Source: Clostridia bacterium
Lineage (GTDB): Bacteria; Bacillota_A; Clostridia; Christensenellales; Aristaeellaceae
Assembly (NCBI GenBank): GCA_017517815.1
Contig: JAFWYA010000083.1
Location: 1-35,084 of the forward strand
Direction: 5' to 3'
DNA: 35,084 nt
This document shows, piece by piece, positions 1 to 8,313 of this stretch (the stretch's first letter is position 1; each line of letters begins with the position of its first letter). The notes beneath the pieces are model-generated. The model ran no database searches. It was given only the letters and a program-made list of their open reading frames with translations, and was not told the DNA's origin. Both the position numbers and the translations under genes were made by a program.

Positions 1-157
1 CCTTCTTGGCGGCGGCGGCAAGGCCCTTATCGCGCAGCCACTCAACGGCCTTGTCCATGTTGCCGTCGGCTTCCACAAGAGCCTTCTTGCAGTCCATCAT
101 ACCGGCCTGGGTCATTTCGCGCAGCTCTTTGACCATCTGAGAAGTAATGTTGGCCAT
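1..157 (-). CDS. tsf: Elongation factor Ts, N-terminal part (cut by window edge)
   Basis: Nucleotide exchange factor that regenerates EF-Tu-GTP during translation elongation. Only about the first 52 residues are inside the window. They begin [19 protein letters not shown] and continue through the GMMDCKKAL stretch, which is the typical EF-Ts N-terminal UBA-like domain that contacts EF-Tu. The ATG at 155-157 is preceded by GGAGAGA at good spacing, so the start is secure. The gene follows rpsB on the same strand, the usual rpsB-tsf operon, with a hairpin in the 71-bp gap. Nothing odd is visible in the part present. Confidence 0.95.
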   Translation of the reverse strand, partial: MANITSQMVKELREMTQAGMMDCKKALVEADGNMDKAVEWLRDKGLAAAAKK

Positions 158-196
158 TGTAAATCTCTCCTTAACTTATACTAATAAAAGGGGATA

Positions 197-220
197 AAGG
201 AGGGCTTTGAAGCCCTCCTT
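197..220 (-). terminator. Hairpin between rpsB and tsf, attenuator or processing site
   Basis: A perfect 10-bp stem closed by a 4-nt loop lies nine bases after the rpsB stop codon on the minus strand. It is followed by TATCCCC and then only a short T-run (TTTTATT). This resembles a leaky intrinsic terminator or an RNA-processing hairpin that would lower tsf relative to rpsB. Hairpins at this junction are known in other bacteria. Whether this one terminates is an inference. Confidence 0.6.
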
Positions 221-228
221 GAATAGCT

Positions 229-969
229 TTATTCAGCGATCTTCTCGGCTTCTTCAGCGGGAGCGGCTTCATTGGCGGCATCCTGCTCGCCCTGCTTGCC
301 TTCCAGCACAGCGTCGGCCAGCTTGCCGGCGATCAGCTTCACGGCGCGGATGGCGTCGTCGTTGCCGGGGATGACGTAGTCGATCTCGTCAGGATCGCAG
401 TTGGTGTCGACGATGGCCACGATCGGGATGTTCAGAGCGCGGGCTTCAGCCACAGCGATGTGCTCCTTGCGGGGGTCAACGACGAACAGAGCGCCGGGCA
501 GCTTCTTCATTTCGCGGATGCCGCCGAGGTTAGCTTCCAGCTTTTCACGCTCGTGGATCAGCTTGATGACTTCCTTCTTGGGCAGCACTTCAAACTGGCC
601 GTTGGCTTCCATCTTGTCGATCTGGTTGAGACGCTCCACGCGGGTGCGCATGGTGCGGAAGTTGGTCAGCATGCCGCCCAGCCAGCGGTTGTTGACGTAG
701 TACATGTTGCAGCGCTGAGCCTCGGAAGCGATGGATTCCTGAGCCTGCTTCTTGGTGCCGACGAACAGGATGGACTTGCCTTCCATAGCCAGGTCACGCA
801 CGAAGTTGTAAGCTTCGTCGGCCTTGCGAACGGTCTTCTGCAGATCGATGATGTAGATGCCGTTGCGCTCGGTGAAGATGTACTGAGCCATCTTGGGGTT
901 CCAGCGGCGGGTCTGGTGACCGAAGTGCACGCCCGCTTCCAGGAGCTGCTTCATAGAAATAACTGCCAT
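229..969 (-). CDS. rpsB: 30S ribosomal protein S2
   Basis: Ribosomal protein S2 of the small subunit, needed for S1 recruitment and initiation. The protein has about 246 residues. It starts [19 protein letters not shown] and has the family signatures [10 protein letters not shown] and the region around [12 protein letters not shown]. The C-terminal tail is alanine- and glutamate-rich. The reading frame stays open about 25 codons further upstream, but that part is the leader RNA. The ATG at 967-969 has a strong GGAGG site 5-9 bases before it and matches the conserved N-terminus. First gene of the rpsB-tsf operon; promoter at 1075-1103. Confidence 0.97.
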   Translation of the reverse strand: MAVISMKQLLEAGVHFGHQTRRWNPKMAQYIFTERNGIYIIDLQKTVRKADEAYNFVRDLAMEGKSILFVGTKKQAQESIASEAQRCNMYYVNNRWLGGMLTNFRTMRTRVERLNQIDKMEANGQFEVLPKKEVIKLIHEREKLEANLGGIREMKKLPGALFVVDPRKEHIAVAEARALNIPIVAIVDTNCDPDEIDYVIPGNDDAIRAVKLIAGKLADAVLEGKQGEQDAANEAAPAEEAEKIAE

Positions 970-1068
970 TTGGGGTTCCTCCTTGTTTTTTCCACCCTTT
1001 GTGTCGTCCCGCGCGGCCACTGCACACGTGCGCAGCACAAACACGCGATCGACAAAGGTGCGTAATCG
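970..1068 (-). promoter_or_regulatory. Structured 5' leader of rpsB, candidate ribosomal-protein autoregulatory RNA
   Basis: About 100 nt lie between the predicted transcription start (near 1068) and the rpsB ATG. On the minus strand, the arm at 1050-1060 (CACCUUUGUCG) can pair with 993-1006 (CGACACAAAGGGUG), leaving only small bulges. Inside it, a CGCG helix (1044-1047 with about 1010-1013) and a hairpin at 1021-1034 can form. The outer stem ends a few bases before the A-rich stretch and the Shine-Dalgarno site. No open frame with a good start is evident. Folding was done by eye; autoregulation by S2 is an inference from how many r-protein operons work. Confidence 0.45.
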
Positions 1069-1074
1069 TTTGCT

Positions 1075-1103
1075 AGTATACCACAGCGCCGCACCTGTTG
1101 CAA
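1075..1103 (-). promoter_or_regulatory. rpsB-tsf promoter with -35 inside a hairpin loop
   Basis: On the minus strand TTGCAA (1098-1103) and TATACT (1075-1080) are separated by exactly 17 bp, giving a good sigma-A promoter for rpsB. The -35 box is the loop of the inverted repeat at 1083-1118, and the spacer contains that repeat's 3' arm. Expected start near 1068. Confidence 0.75.
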
Positions 1104-1123
1104 GAGGTGCGGCGCTGTTTTTT
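1083..1123. terminator. 14-bp inverted repeat with T-run on the plus strand
   Basis: A perfect 14-bp stem (1083-1096 with 1105-1118) has an 8-nt loop and is followed by TTTTTT on the plus strand. It therefore looks like a terminator for plus-strand transcription, yet no plus-strand gene lies upstream. On the minus strand it follows the first MATE gene but lacks a T-run. It may still slow read-through from that gene into rpsB, or block antisense transcription. Confidence 0.6.
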
Positions 1124-1152
1124 GCGAATTTTGTTTTTCTTTTGTTCCCTTT

Positions 1153-2658
1153 TTAAGCAGCCTGTGCCTCTGCCTCAGCCCTGCGGCGCACATGTACCTT
1201 CCATTTGCCGCTGCGGTAGCGCCGGGTGATGAGAAGCGAGCGCAGCAGCTGGTCGCAAATAATAGCGATCCATGCGCCAAACAGGCCCCAGTGGAACACA
1301 TTGACTGCAATCACGCACAGAATGGCGCGTACGCCCAGTGTAGTGATCAGCACCACCATTGCGCCATAGCGGGTGTCGCCCACGCCGCGCAAGCCGCCGG
1401 ACACAATGAACTGGTCGCCCTGCAGGGGCTGCAGCAATGCCACCATCAGCAGGATAGCCGATCCTGTGTTCACCACTTCCGGCGTGCTGTTGTACAGGCG
1501 TATGATCGGCTCATTGAACAGCACCATCAATATCATCGTCACACAGGATACCGCTATGCCAAGCATGCGGGTGACCTTCATATACATGGCGGCCATATCA
1601 TAGCGGCGCTTGCCCAGGCTCTGGCCCATCAACGTGGTGGATGCATTGCCAAATGCCTGCCCCACCATGAAGGACATCGACTGGATATTGGCAACCACCT
1701 GATGGGTGGCAAGCATTGCATCGCCCAGACTGGCGACCGTGCGGTTGAAAATGAGAAAGCCCGTGCGCATGATGAACTGCTCAATCATGGAAGGCAGGCC
1801 GATGGAGGCGATGGTCTTCATGATGTCGGCGTCAAAACGGAAGCGCTGCTTCAAATCAAGGTAGAGGTAGTGTTTTTTGCCAAGCGCCACATGCATGGCC
1901 ATGAAGAACGCAGCCGTCTGGCCGATCACCGTGGCCCACGACGCGCCTTCTACGCCCATTACCGGACAGCCGAACTTGCCGTAGATCATCACGTAGTTGA
2001 AAAACACATTGACCACATTGGCGACCGTATTGTAAACCATAGGCGTTTTGGTATCGCCCACACCGCGCAGCGCCGCCGTAGTGGTGGAGGTGAGGCACAG
2101 CGGGATGAAACCGTACAGCTGGATGCGCAGATAGTTCACGCCCAGATCCAGCGTGCTCTGACTGATGCCATTGCCGCCCATGAAGGTGATAAGACTGCGG
2201 GAAATGAGCAGGCCGAATACCGTGATTACCGTGGAAAGGATCAGGTTGAGCACAATAGCCTGCTGAAAGGCACGGTTGGCCTTTTCGCGGTCTTGCTGGC
2301 CGCGGCTGCGGGCCACCACTGCTGTGGTGCCCACGTTCATGGCGATGATCATCGTCAACAGCAGGAATTTCGGCAATGTGGAAATGCCCACGGCGGACAG
2401 ACCCTGCACGCCCGCATCGCCGGGCATCTGCCCCACCATGATCTGGTCAGCCATGCCGGTCAGCTGCGTCAGTACCAGTTCAATAAAGCTGGGCCATGCA
2501 ATCAGCGCGGCGTCGCGGAACATGCGGCTTTTGTTCACACCCTCCGGCGCGCTGGCCTTGCCTACTCTGCCATAAGCCTCTTCAGATTCCATGGGGCCGT
2601 ACGGCAGTTCGTCCAGCGCAGTGCGCACGGTTCTCGCATTTGCCTGTTCGTGTTTCAT
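1153..2658 (-). CDS. MATE family multidrug efflux transporter (second of a tandem pair)
   Basis: Polytopic inner-membrane exporter of the MATE family, expected to expel cationic drugs or metabolites using a Na+ or H+ gradient. It has 501 residues, slightly longer than typical, with about 12 hydrophobic segments. The MATE-like stretch MADQIMVGQ follows the first membrane segment, and GGLRGVGDTR occurs near the C-terminus. A hydrophilic N-terminal tail of about 45 residues precedes the first segment. The ATG has GAGGGG in front of it. It lies 12 bp after the paralogue at 2671-4176 and is probably co-transcribed with it. The two proteins are similar throughout, including the tail. Substrate unknown. 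Confidence 0.9.
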   Translation of the reverse strand: MKHEQANARTVRTALDELPYGPMESEEAYGRVGKASAPEGVNKSRMFRDAALIAWPSFIELVLTQLTGMADQIMVGQMPGDAGVQGLSAVGISTLPKFLLLTMIIAMNVGTTAVVARSRGQQDREKANRAFQQAIVLNLILSTVITVFGLLISRSLITFMGGNGISQSTLDLGVNYLRIQLYGFIPLCLTSTTTAALRGVGDTKTPMVYNTVANVVNVFFNYVMIYGKFGCPVMGVEGASWATVIGQTAAFFMAMHVALGKKHYLYLDLKQRFRFDADIMKTIASIGLPSMIEQFIMRTGFLIFNRTVASLGDAMLATHQVVANIQSMSFMVGQAFGNASTTLMGQSLGKRRYDMAAMYMKVTRMLGIAVSCVTMILMVLFNEPIIRLYNSTPEVVNTGSAILLMVALLQPLQGDQFIVSGGLRGVGDTRYGAMVVLITTLGVRAILCVIAVNVFHWGLFGAWIAIICDQLLRSLLITRRYRSGKWKVHVRRRAEAEAQAA

Positions 2659-2670
2659 TTGTTTCCCCTC

Positions 2671-4176
2671 TTAACAGTTCTGAGCAGCCGCCTCTTCACG
2701 GTTGCGTTTGCGTACGCGGGCTTTCCATTTGCCGCTGCGATAGCGTCTTAGCATCAGCACCGCGCGCAGCACCATATCCGAAATGATGGCCACCCATGCG
2801 CCGTACAGGCCCAGTTCAAGCAGATCCACCATCACCCAGCAGATGCTCATGCGCACCACGACGGTACATACCAGCGCGACCATTGCCGGATAGCGCGTAT
2901 CGCCCACGCCGCGCAGACCGCCGGACACGATGAACTGGTCGCCCTGCACAGGCACCAGGAAGGCGATCATCCACAGCAGATTCGCACCGGCGGCGACCAC
3001 CTCGGGCGTGGTATTGTACAGACGGATGAATTCTTCATTGAAGATCACCATCAGCAATGCGCCGGCACAGGATACGAGCAGTCCCAGTGAACGGGTGAGC
3101 TTCATGTAAACGGCTGCCATGTCAAAGCGACGCTTGCCAAGGCTCTGCCCCATCAGCGTGGTGGATGCATTGCCAAACGACTGGCCGATCATCAGCGACA
3201 TCGACTGGATGTTGGACACCACCTGATGCGTGGCATACATGTTGTCGCCCAGACCAGCGACCGAACGCTGGAACAGGATGATGCCCAGACGCATGATGAG
3301 CTGCTCAATCATCGAGGGCACGCCGATGGCGGCAATATCCCGGATGATATTCCAGTTGAACCTGAACCGCCTGCCAAGCCGGATGCGCAGATAATGTCCG
3401 CGGCCCAAAACCGCCTTTGCCGCCATGGCAAAGGCCACTGTCTGGCCGATCACTGTAGCCCACGATGCGCCTGCCACGCCCATCACCGGGCAGCCGAGCT
3501 TGCCGTAGATCATCACATAGTTGAAGAACAGATTGACCGCATTCGCTACGGTATTGTAAATCATGGGCGTGCGCGTATCGCCCACGCCGCGCAGCGCAGC
3601 TGTGATGGTAAAGTTCAGGCACAGCGGTACAAAGCCCCAGAACTGTATGCGCAGATATTCCGTACTCAGTGCCAGCGTTTCAGCCGTAATGCCGCTGCCG
3701 CCCATAAAGCCGATCATCCATTCGGCACTTACAAGGCCCAAAACCATCAGCACTGCAGAAAGCAGCAGGTTAAAAAACACCGCCTGACGGAACACACGGT
3801 TGGCCATGCGGCGGTCCTGCTGGCCGCGTGCGCGGGCGACAATGGCCGTGGTGCCAACGTTCATGGCCGTTACCAGCGTCATCATCAAAAACTTCGGCAT
3901 GGAGGCCAGCCCCACAGCGGTCAGACCATATACGCCCATAGCGCCGGGCATCTGCCCCACCATGATCTGGTCTGCCATGCTGGTCAGCTGGGTAAGCAGC
4001 AGTTCCACAAAGCTGGGCCATGCAATCAGCATGATGTCGCGCCTCAGCCTTCCCGGGCTGACGCCCTCCGGCACGACAGCCTTCTTTACTTTTCCATATG
4101 CATCGGGGGATTTCAACGGACCGTAATCCAAATCATCCAGAGCGGTGCGAACGGTTTTTCCTCTGGGGTGTTTCAT
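2671..4176 (-). CDS. MATE family multidrug efflux transporter (first of a tandem pair)
   Basis: Second MATE-type efflux pump, also 501 residues and colinear with its neighbour: the same charged N-terminal tail (VRTALDDLDYGP against VRTALDELPYGP), MADQIMVGQMPG, MIEQLIMR, and the C-terminal GGLRGVGDTR. This indicates a recent tandem duplication followed by divergence. It is promoter-proximal: a consensus-like promoter lies at 4240-4269 and a dyad overlaps the predicted start site. The ATG at 4174-4176 has only a modest GAGGCG site. MATE proteins normally act as single chains, so two separate pumps are more likely than a heterodimer. The substrate cannot be read from the sequence. Confidence 0.9.
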   Translation of the reverse strand: MKHPRGKTVRTALDDLDYGPLKSPDAYGKVKKAVVPEGVSPGRLRRDIMLIAWPSFVELLLTQLTSMADQIMVGQMPGAMGVYGLTAVGLASMPKFLMMTLVTAMNVGTTAIVARARGQQDRRMANRVFRQAVFFNLLLSAVLMVLGLVSAEWMIGFMGGSGITAETLALSTEYLRIQFWGFVPLCLNFTITAALRGVGDTRTPMIYNTVANAVNLFFNYVMIYGKLGCPVMGVAGASWATVIGQTVAFAMAAKAVLGRGHYLRIRLGRRFRFNWNIIRDIAAIGVPSMIEQLIMRLGIILFQRSVAGLGDNMYATHQVVSNIQSMSLMIGQSFGNASTTLMGQSLGKRRFDMAAVYMKLTRSLGLLVSCAGALLMVIFNEEFIRLYNTTPEVVAAGANLLWMIAFLVPVQGDQFIVSGGLRGVGDTRYPAMVALVCTVVVRMSICWVMVDLLELGLYGAWVAIISDMVLRAVLMLRRYRSGKWKARVRKRNREEAAAQNC

Positions 4177-4218
4177 ACTGACGCCTCGTTTCAGAGTGGC
4201 ACAATATGCACTCTTTGT

Positions 4219-4236
4219 ATAGAAAATGCTCTATAT
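4219..4236. promoter_or_regulatory. Inverted repeat over the MATE operon start site, candidate operator
   Basis: TATAGA and TCTATA flank a 6-bp centre. The dyad lies just after the -10 box of the MATE promoter and covers the expected start site near 4233, a position suited to a repressor. No regulator gene is adjacent. Confidence 0.45.
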
Positions 4237-4239
4237 TTT

Positions 4240-4269
4240 ATTGTACCTCTATTCTTCAGGCCGTGTCAA
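4240..4269 (-). promoter_or_regulatory. Promoter of the MATE gene pair
   Basis: On the minus strand a consensus TTGACA (4264-4269) and TACAAT (4240-4245) are separated by 18 bp. The -35 box begins four bases after the T-run of the terminator of the SGNH gene, so the two units are directly abutted. Confidence 0.8.
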
Positions 4270-4271
4270 CA

Positions 4272-4311
4272 CAAAAAACCGCCTTCACCTGATCACGCAG
4301 GTGTTGGCGGT
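4272..4311 (-). terminator. Terminator built into the 3' end of the SGNH gene
   Basis: On the minus strand ACCGCC and CACCTG pair with CAGGTG and GGCGGT around a 6-nt loop, followed by TTTTTTG. The 5' arm and the loop lie in the last codons of the SGNH gene, and the stop codon at 4285-4287 is inside the stem. It ends the polysaccharide module before the MATE promoter. Confidence 0.85.
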
Positions 4312-5526
4312 CATAAAAGACATGGTAAGAACATTTTCCGGCTGCGCCGCCTGACGCATGTCCACGCGCAGCCTGCCGGCCTCCTCGGGGGCAAGGGCAA
4401 GCGTGATGGCGTTCAGGCTTCCCCAATCCTGAAGGATTTCTTCATCCAGTGCAAAGCGGTACTGCACGTCGCGGCCCAGCGCCGTCATGCTGTAGCGCCA
4501 GGTGCTGTCATTCACAGCTTCCACCTGCTCGCCGGCATAGGCAAAAGCATTTTCGAAACGTGGTTCCGTGCCCAGCAGTCCGCCCATCCAGCGCACCACA
4601 GCCATGGTCAGCTTGGCGGCGCCGCTGCGGCTGAGGTGACCTTTATCATAGAAATCCTCCACCACAAAGCCCATATCGCCCAGTTCCTGATGGAAGTCGC
4701 GCGCACCCAGCAGCGTATCACCATATTCAGCGGCCACATTCATGAGATAGACCGTGCGGTTGCAGGTTTCCTGCGTGGAAGCGATGGTCGGCGTTTTGAC
4801 CAGCACCACCTTCACGCCGTGCTTCTCAGCGAGATTCATCATGCGGCGAAGCTCGGCCACATTGCGGCTTTCCACCTCCATAGGCTCTGCCTGCGACAGG
4901 TGCAAAAGCGCATCTGCCTGACGGCTGGCGGCGTCATATTCGCCAGTTGCATGCCAGTTGAGATGGCTGCTGCCGTCGGGTGAAAAATGGATCTCGGTGG
5001 TCTGGTTCCAGCGCGCCCACATCAGGTCTGCACGCAGCAGCTGGAACGCGCCCTGCGGGATACTTTCAAAGCCCAGCTCGTGGTATGCGCTCTTCACGCG
5101 CTGCCACAGATGCGGCATGCCGTTGATATTGCTCAGCGCGCTGGCCTTGCTGTTGACCGCCATGGAATCATACGGCGAAAGAAACACATTCAGTTCCGCC
5201 ACTAAAACCTCCGGCGCATCCACCCGAAGAACAGCTTCAAAGCTGTCCACCGCGCCTGCCGCATTCTGGCCGGAGGCTCCCAGCACAGCACTGTCCACCC
5301 CCAGCGCACCGTTGATGATCTGCGGCGCAAAGGAGCAGAACGCGTGCGAGTTGCCCATCACCAGCACCTGCGGGGCCTTGCGTTCCTCACGGATGCGCAT
5401 CCACGTGGGCGAAAAGAAGATATCCGAAAACAGACATTTTTCCACACACAGGAACAGCCCTGCAAACAGCAGCGCAAAGCAAATCACCGCAGCCAGCTGG
5501 CGGCGCGTAAAGCCGGGTTTGTGCAT
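4285..5526 (-). CDS. SGNH/AlgJ-DltD-like membrane-anchored protein, partner of the MBOAT acyltransferase
   Basis: Probably an extracytoplasmic acyl transferase or esterase that acts with the MBOAT protein upstream to O-acylate a surface polymer. It has 413 residues. One N-terminal membrane segment (about residues 11-30) anchors it, with the rest outside. A GDSL-like block I reads VMGNSHAF with Ser60 as the likely nucleophile. A DxxH block (DKGH, Asp294 and His297) would complete the catalytic triad. This is the AlgJ/AlgX/DltD-like arrangement. The ATG has a strong GGGAGGG site. It is last in the module, 17 bp after the MBOAT gene. Polymer and acyl group are unknown. Confidence 0.75.
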   Translation of the reverse strand: MHKPGFTRRQLAAVICFALLFAGLFLCVEKCLFSDIFFSPTWMRIREERKAPQVLVMGNSHAFCSFAPQIINGALGVDSAVLGASGQNAAGAVDSFEAVLRVDAPEVLVAELNVFLSPYDSMAVNSKASALSNINGMPHLWQRVKSAYHELGFESIPQGAFQLLRADLMWARWNQTTEIHFSPDGSSHLNWHATGEYDAASRQADALLHLSQAEPMEVESRNVAELRRMMNLAEKHGVKVVLVKTPTIASTQETCNRTVYLMNVAAEYGDTLLGARDFHQELGDMGFVVEDFYDKGHLSRSGAAKLTMAVVRWMGGLLGTEPRFENAFAYAGEQVEAVNDSTWRYSMTALGRDVQYRFALDEEILQDWGSLNAITLALAPEEAGRLRVDMRQAAQPENVLTMSFMTANTCVIR

Positions 5527-5543
5527 GCCGTTCCCTCCCTGTG

Positions 5544-6986
5544 TCAGAATTGGAAATAGATAAACGCGGGCGATTCATTGTACTTGCCAAACAGGATCAG
5601 TAAAAACAGCAGCGCCAGCGCCGCCGTCCAGCGGATCACCGCAGGCGATGCAAACAGCTTGTCTGCAAAGCTGCTTTTGCGGCACAGCCATTCAGCGGCC
5701 AGCATACCGCACACCAGCAGCGCCATCAGCAGACACTCGCGGCCGTTGACCTGATGCATCAGTTCAAACAGCGTACCGAATTCCCAGCCAGATGCCAGCT
5801 TTTCGAAAATAACACGCAGTTGTTCAAAGCTGTCTGCACGGAAGAACAGCCACGCAAAAACCGTCAGTGCAAAGGTGCACAGCGTCGCAAAAACAGCGCG
5901 CACATTGCCATCAGGGTCAATGCCCACCTTCTTCCACAGCGCATCGCGCGCAGGTTTGGTGAACCGGCCGATCACCTGATACAGGCCGTTGATCAGCCCC
6001 CAGGCTGCAAATGTCCACGCAGCGCCATGCCACAGGCCGCTGACCAGAAACACCACAAGGATGTTGAATATCCATCGCAACGTGCTTACACGGCTGCCTC
6101 CCAACGGGAAATACAAGTAATCACGGAACCAGGACGACAACGAAATATGCCATCTGCGCCAGAACTCCGCAATGGAGCGCGAGAAATACGGCCGGTCGAA
6201 GTTTTTCATCAGCCTGAAGCCCAAAATCGATGCGCTGCCCACAGCCATATCGGAATAGCCGGAGAAGTCGCAATAGATCTGGAAAGCAAAGCACACAGTC
6301 GCCACGATGATCGCTGGCGCGCCGTAATACGCCGCATCCGCATACACCATATCCACCAGCACGGCCAGGCGGTCGGCCACGACCAGTTTTTTGAGCAGGC
6401 CCAGCAGAATCAGCAGCGCGCCGCGGCGCATCTGCTCGAAATCCGGACGGTGTACCTCGTCAAACTGGCGGATGAGGTTTCCGCTGCGCTCGATGGGACC
6501 GGCCACCAGCTGCGGAAAGAACGACACAAACAGCGCATACTTGCCGAAGTGCCTGACCGGCTGGATATTGCCGCGGTAGACGTCGATGGTGTAGCCCAGC
6601 GCCTGAAAAATATAAAACGAAATGCCCACCGGCAGAAGCACGTTGATCTGCGGCAGGCGCACAGGCATGCCCGGTATGCTGGCAAGAGTGCCGGACAGAA
6701 GGCCATAATATTTAAAAAAGAACAGAATGCCCAGATTAATAGCCAGGCTGGAGGCCACACACAGCTTTTTCTGCCTGATGGTTTTTGCCCTGCCCAGCCC
6801 CAGACCGCACAGATAGGTGACGGCAGTCGAGGTCAGCATCAGCAGCGCATAAGCGGCGTTCCAGCACATGTAAAAGTAATAGCTTCCGGCCAGCAGCAGC
6901 GCCCAGCGCAGACCTGCGGGCAGCAGAAAATAACCCGCCGTCATCAGGGCCAGAAACACAAAATAACCAAACGTCTGGAAAGCCAC
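5544..6986 (-). CDS. MBOAT family O-acyltransferase (AlgI-like)
   Basis: Polytopic membrane protein that moves acyl groups, typically acetyl, across the membrane to a surface polysaccharide. It has 480 residues with about 11 hydrophobic segments. Family landmarks are FFPQLVAGPIER near residue 157, the conserved EFWRRWHISLSSW (His280), and GLWHGAAW with the invariant catalytic His320. The start is a GTG at 6984-6986 preceded by AAGGGTG. It lies between a polytopic membrane protein and an SGNH protein. The MBOAT-SGNH pairing is known from alginate acetylation (AlgI with AlgJ/AlgX) and from D-alanylation (DltB with DltD). No dltA or dltC is present, so polysaccharide acylation is favoured. Confidence 0.9.
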   Translation of the reverse strand: MAFQTFGYFVFLALMTAGYFLLPAGLRWALLLAGSYYFYMCWNAAYALLMLTSTAVTYLCGLGLGRAKTIRQKKLCVASSLAINLGILFFFKYYGLLSGTLASIPGMPVRLPQINVLLPVGISFYIFQALGYTIDVYRGNIQPVRHFGKYALFVSFFPQLVAGPIERSGNLIRQFDEVHRPDFEQMRRGALLILLGLLKKLVVADRLAVLVDMVYADAAYYGAPAIIVATVCFAFQIYCDFSGYSDMAVGSASILGFRLMKNFDRPYFSRSIAEFWRRWHISLSSWFRDYLYFPLGGSRVSTLRWIFNILVVFLVSGLWHGAAWTFAAWGLINGLYQVIGRFTKPARDALWKKVGIDPDGNVRAVFATLCTFALTVFAWLFFRADSFEQLRVIFEKLASGWEFGTLFELMHQVNGRECLLMALLVCGMLAAEWLCRKSSFADKLFASPAVIRWTAALALLFLLILFGKYNESPAFIYFQF

Positions 6987-7010
6987 CGTTTCACCCTTCT
7001 TCTGTCAGGA

Positions 7011-8252
7011 TCAGAACGCGCTGGGATGCGTCAGCAGATGGTAGATGTAGTATACGCCCGACACCATATGCCAGGCAAACAGCGCAAGCGTCACCGCATA
7101 ACTAGCCTTTCGTACAAGGCACATGCCATTCTTCAAGTCGCTGATAAAGCAGCGCAGGAACACGCCGGTCATCGTCACCCACATGAAGAAGGAGCTGGAA
7201 TACGCCGCCCAGTTGAAGTTGCCGTGTCCTTCACGCATGCCGGTCTCGCGGAAGGCCATGGCCTCCAGCACGCTGAAAATGGTCATCAGCACGCCCAGCA
7301 CGACTGCGCGGTCCTTAAACATGCCCTTGCGCCAGCAGGCGACAAGCGCTGCCAGCGGGCAGGCGGACATCATCAGCGTGTTGCGCACGGCCAGCCATGC
7401 GCTGCGCGCCGTTACGCCAAATTCCACGCCGCTGGTGAATTCCACCACCACGCCGGTGTAGTACAGATACTGCAGAAGGAAATATCCCGCCGCCGGCACA
7501 AACGCCAGCACAATCTGCCCAAAGTAGCGCCATTCGCTCTTGTGGCGGATCAGCTCCACCAGATACATCACAAACGCCGCCGGCAGCAGCGCCTGCATGA
7601 AGGTGGGCTTGCAGGCAAGGCTGCCCATGCACAAAACCGCCAGCACGATAACCTTCCACCAGGGAAGCATCACATTGGTTTTGCCTTCAGACAGCATGCG
7701 CTCAAATTCATACCAGCAGTGCAAAAGCCACGGGATCACCATCAGCATGGCGGCGCTCACCGCCAGCTGGGTGGGATTGTGCCACACATTGGGCGAGCCT
7801 ACGCCGTTGTACACATAGTAGGACACCGAGCGAATCCACAAACCGGTGGTGATGACCGCCGCAAAGGCCAGCACGCTCACCAGCCAGCTTTTCACCTGGC
7901 GGGCGCTGAACATGTCGATAATCCACCATGCAAGCACATAGGTGACCAGCTTGCACACCGTGCTGACAGCCACCGCCGCCCAGTTGAGCGGCAGGCCCAG
8001 CTGAAAGAGGATGCTGACCAGAATATGCCACATGGGATAGGCCAGACGGCTGGTGATGGAATGCGGATCAGCAAAGTCGAATTCACCGGCGATATTCATA
8101 TGTACGTTGAAGTCGACAAACTGTACAAAGCTCTCCTTATAGAACAGCAGCACGGAAATAACAGCCAGAACGGCAAGCGCCGCGAAGCCACTCCAGTCAA
8201 AGCGTCGTTTCAGGCCCAGCTCACGGCTGGCGCGAATGGGATCGTATATCAT
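7011..8252 (-). CDS. Polytopic membrane protein, possible GT-C-type glycosyltransferase or glycan polymerase
   Basis: Not firmly recognised. The protein has 413 residues with about 10 hydrophobic segments. A soluble N-terminus (MIYDPIRASRELG) precedes the first segment, and an early extracytoplasmic loop carries acidic and histidine residues (QFVDFNVHMNIAGEFDF). Such a loop after the first segment is typical of GT-C glycosyltransferases, but no diagnostic motif settles it. The ATG at 8250-8252 has AGGAG 9 bases before it. An open frame continues upstream through a terminator and is not coding. It is first in the module with the MBOAT and SGNH genes and may make or extend the polymer they acylate. 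Confidence 0.6.
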   Translation of the reverse strand: MIYDPIRASRELGLKRRFDWSGFAALAVLAVISVLLFYKESFVQFVDFNVHMNIAGEFDFADPHSITSRLAYPMWHILVSILFQLGLPLNWAAVAVSTVCKLVTYVLAWWIIDMFSARQVKSWLVSVLAFAAVITTGLWIRSVSYYVYNGVGSPNVWHNPTQLAVSAAMLMVIPWLLHCWYEFERMLSEGKTNVMLPWWKVIVLAVLCMGSLACKPTFMQALLPAAFVMYLVELIRHKSEWRYFGQIVLAFVPAAGYFLLQYLYYTGVVVEFTSGVEFGVTARSAWLAVRNTLMMSACPLAALVACWRKGMFKDRAVVLGVLMTIFSVLEAMAFRETGMREGHGNFNWAAYSSSFFMWVTMTGVFLRCFISDLKNGMCLVRKASYAVTLALFAWHMVSGVYYIYHLLTHPSAF

Positions 8253-8280
8253 ATATTCAGGCTCCTTTTTTTGAACAGCG

Positions 8281-8310
8281 AAAAACGAGGCGAACGTCCG
8301 CCGCCTCGTT
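8281..8310 (-). terminator. Terminator of the ParB/Noc-like gene
   Basis: An 8-bp stem (8285-8292 with 8302-8309) with a 9-nt loop is followed on the minus strand by TTTTTC. It lies about 40 bp after the stop of the ParB-like gene. The start site of the downstream promoter falls at its first bases, so the hairpin is complete only in read-through RNA. Confidence 0.75.
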
Positions 8311-8313
8311 GAG

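Noticed and set aside
1192..4983. Long plus-strand open frames opposite the MATE pair and SGNH gene (1192-2751 and 3226-4983)
   Set aside because: Same histidine/glutamine-rich shadow composition and no start signals; the minus-strand genes explain the region.
5754..8312. An 852-codon plus-strand open frame across the MBOAT and neighbouring genes
   Set aside because: Antisense to genes with clear motifs; composition rich in His, Gln and Arg is typical of a shadow frame.
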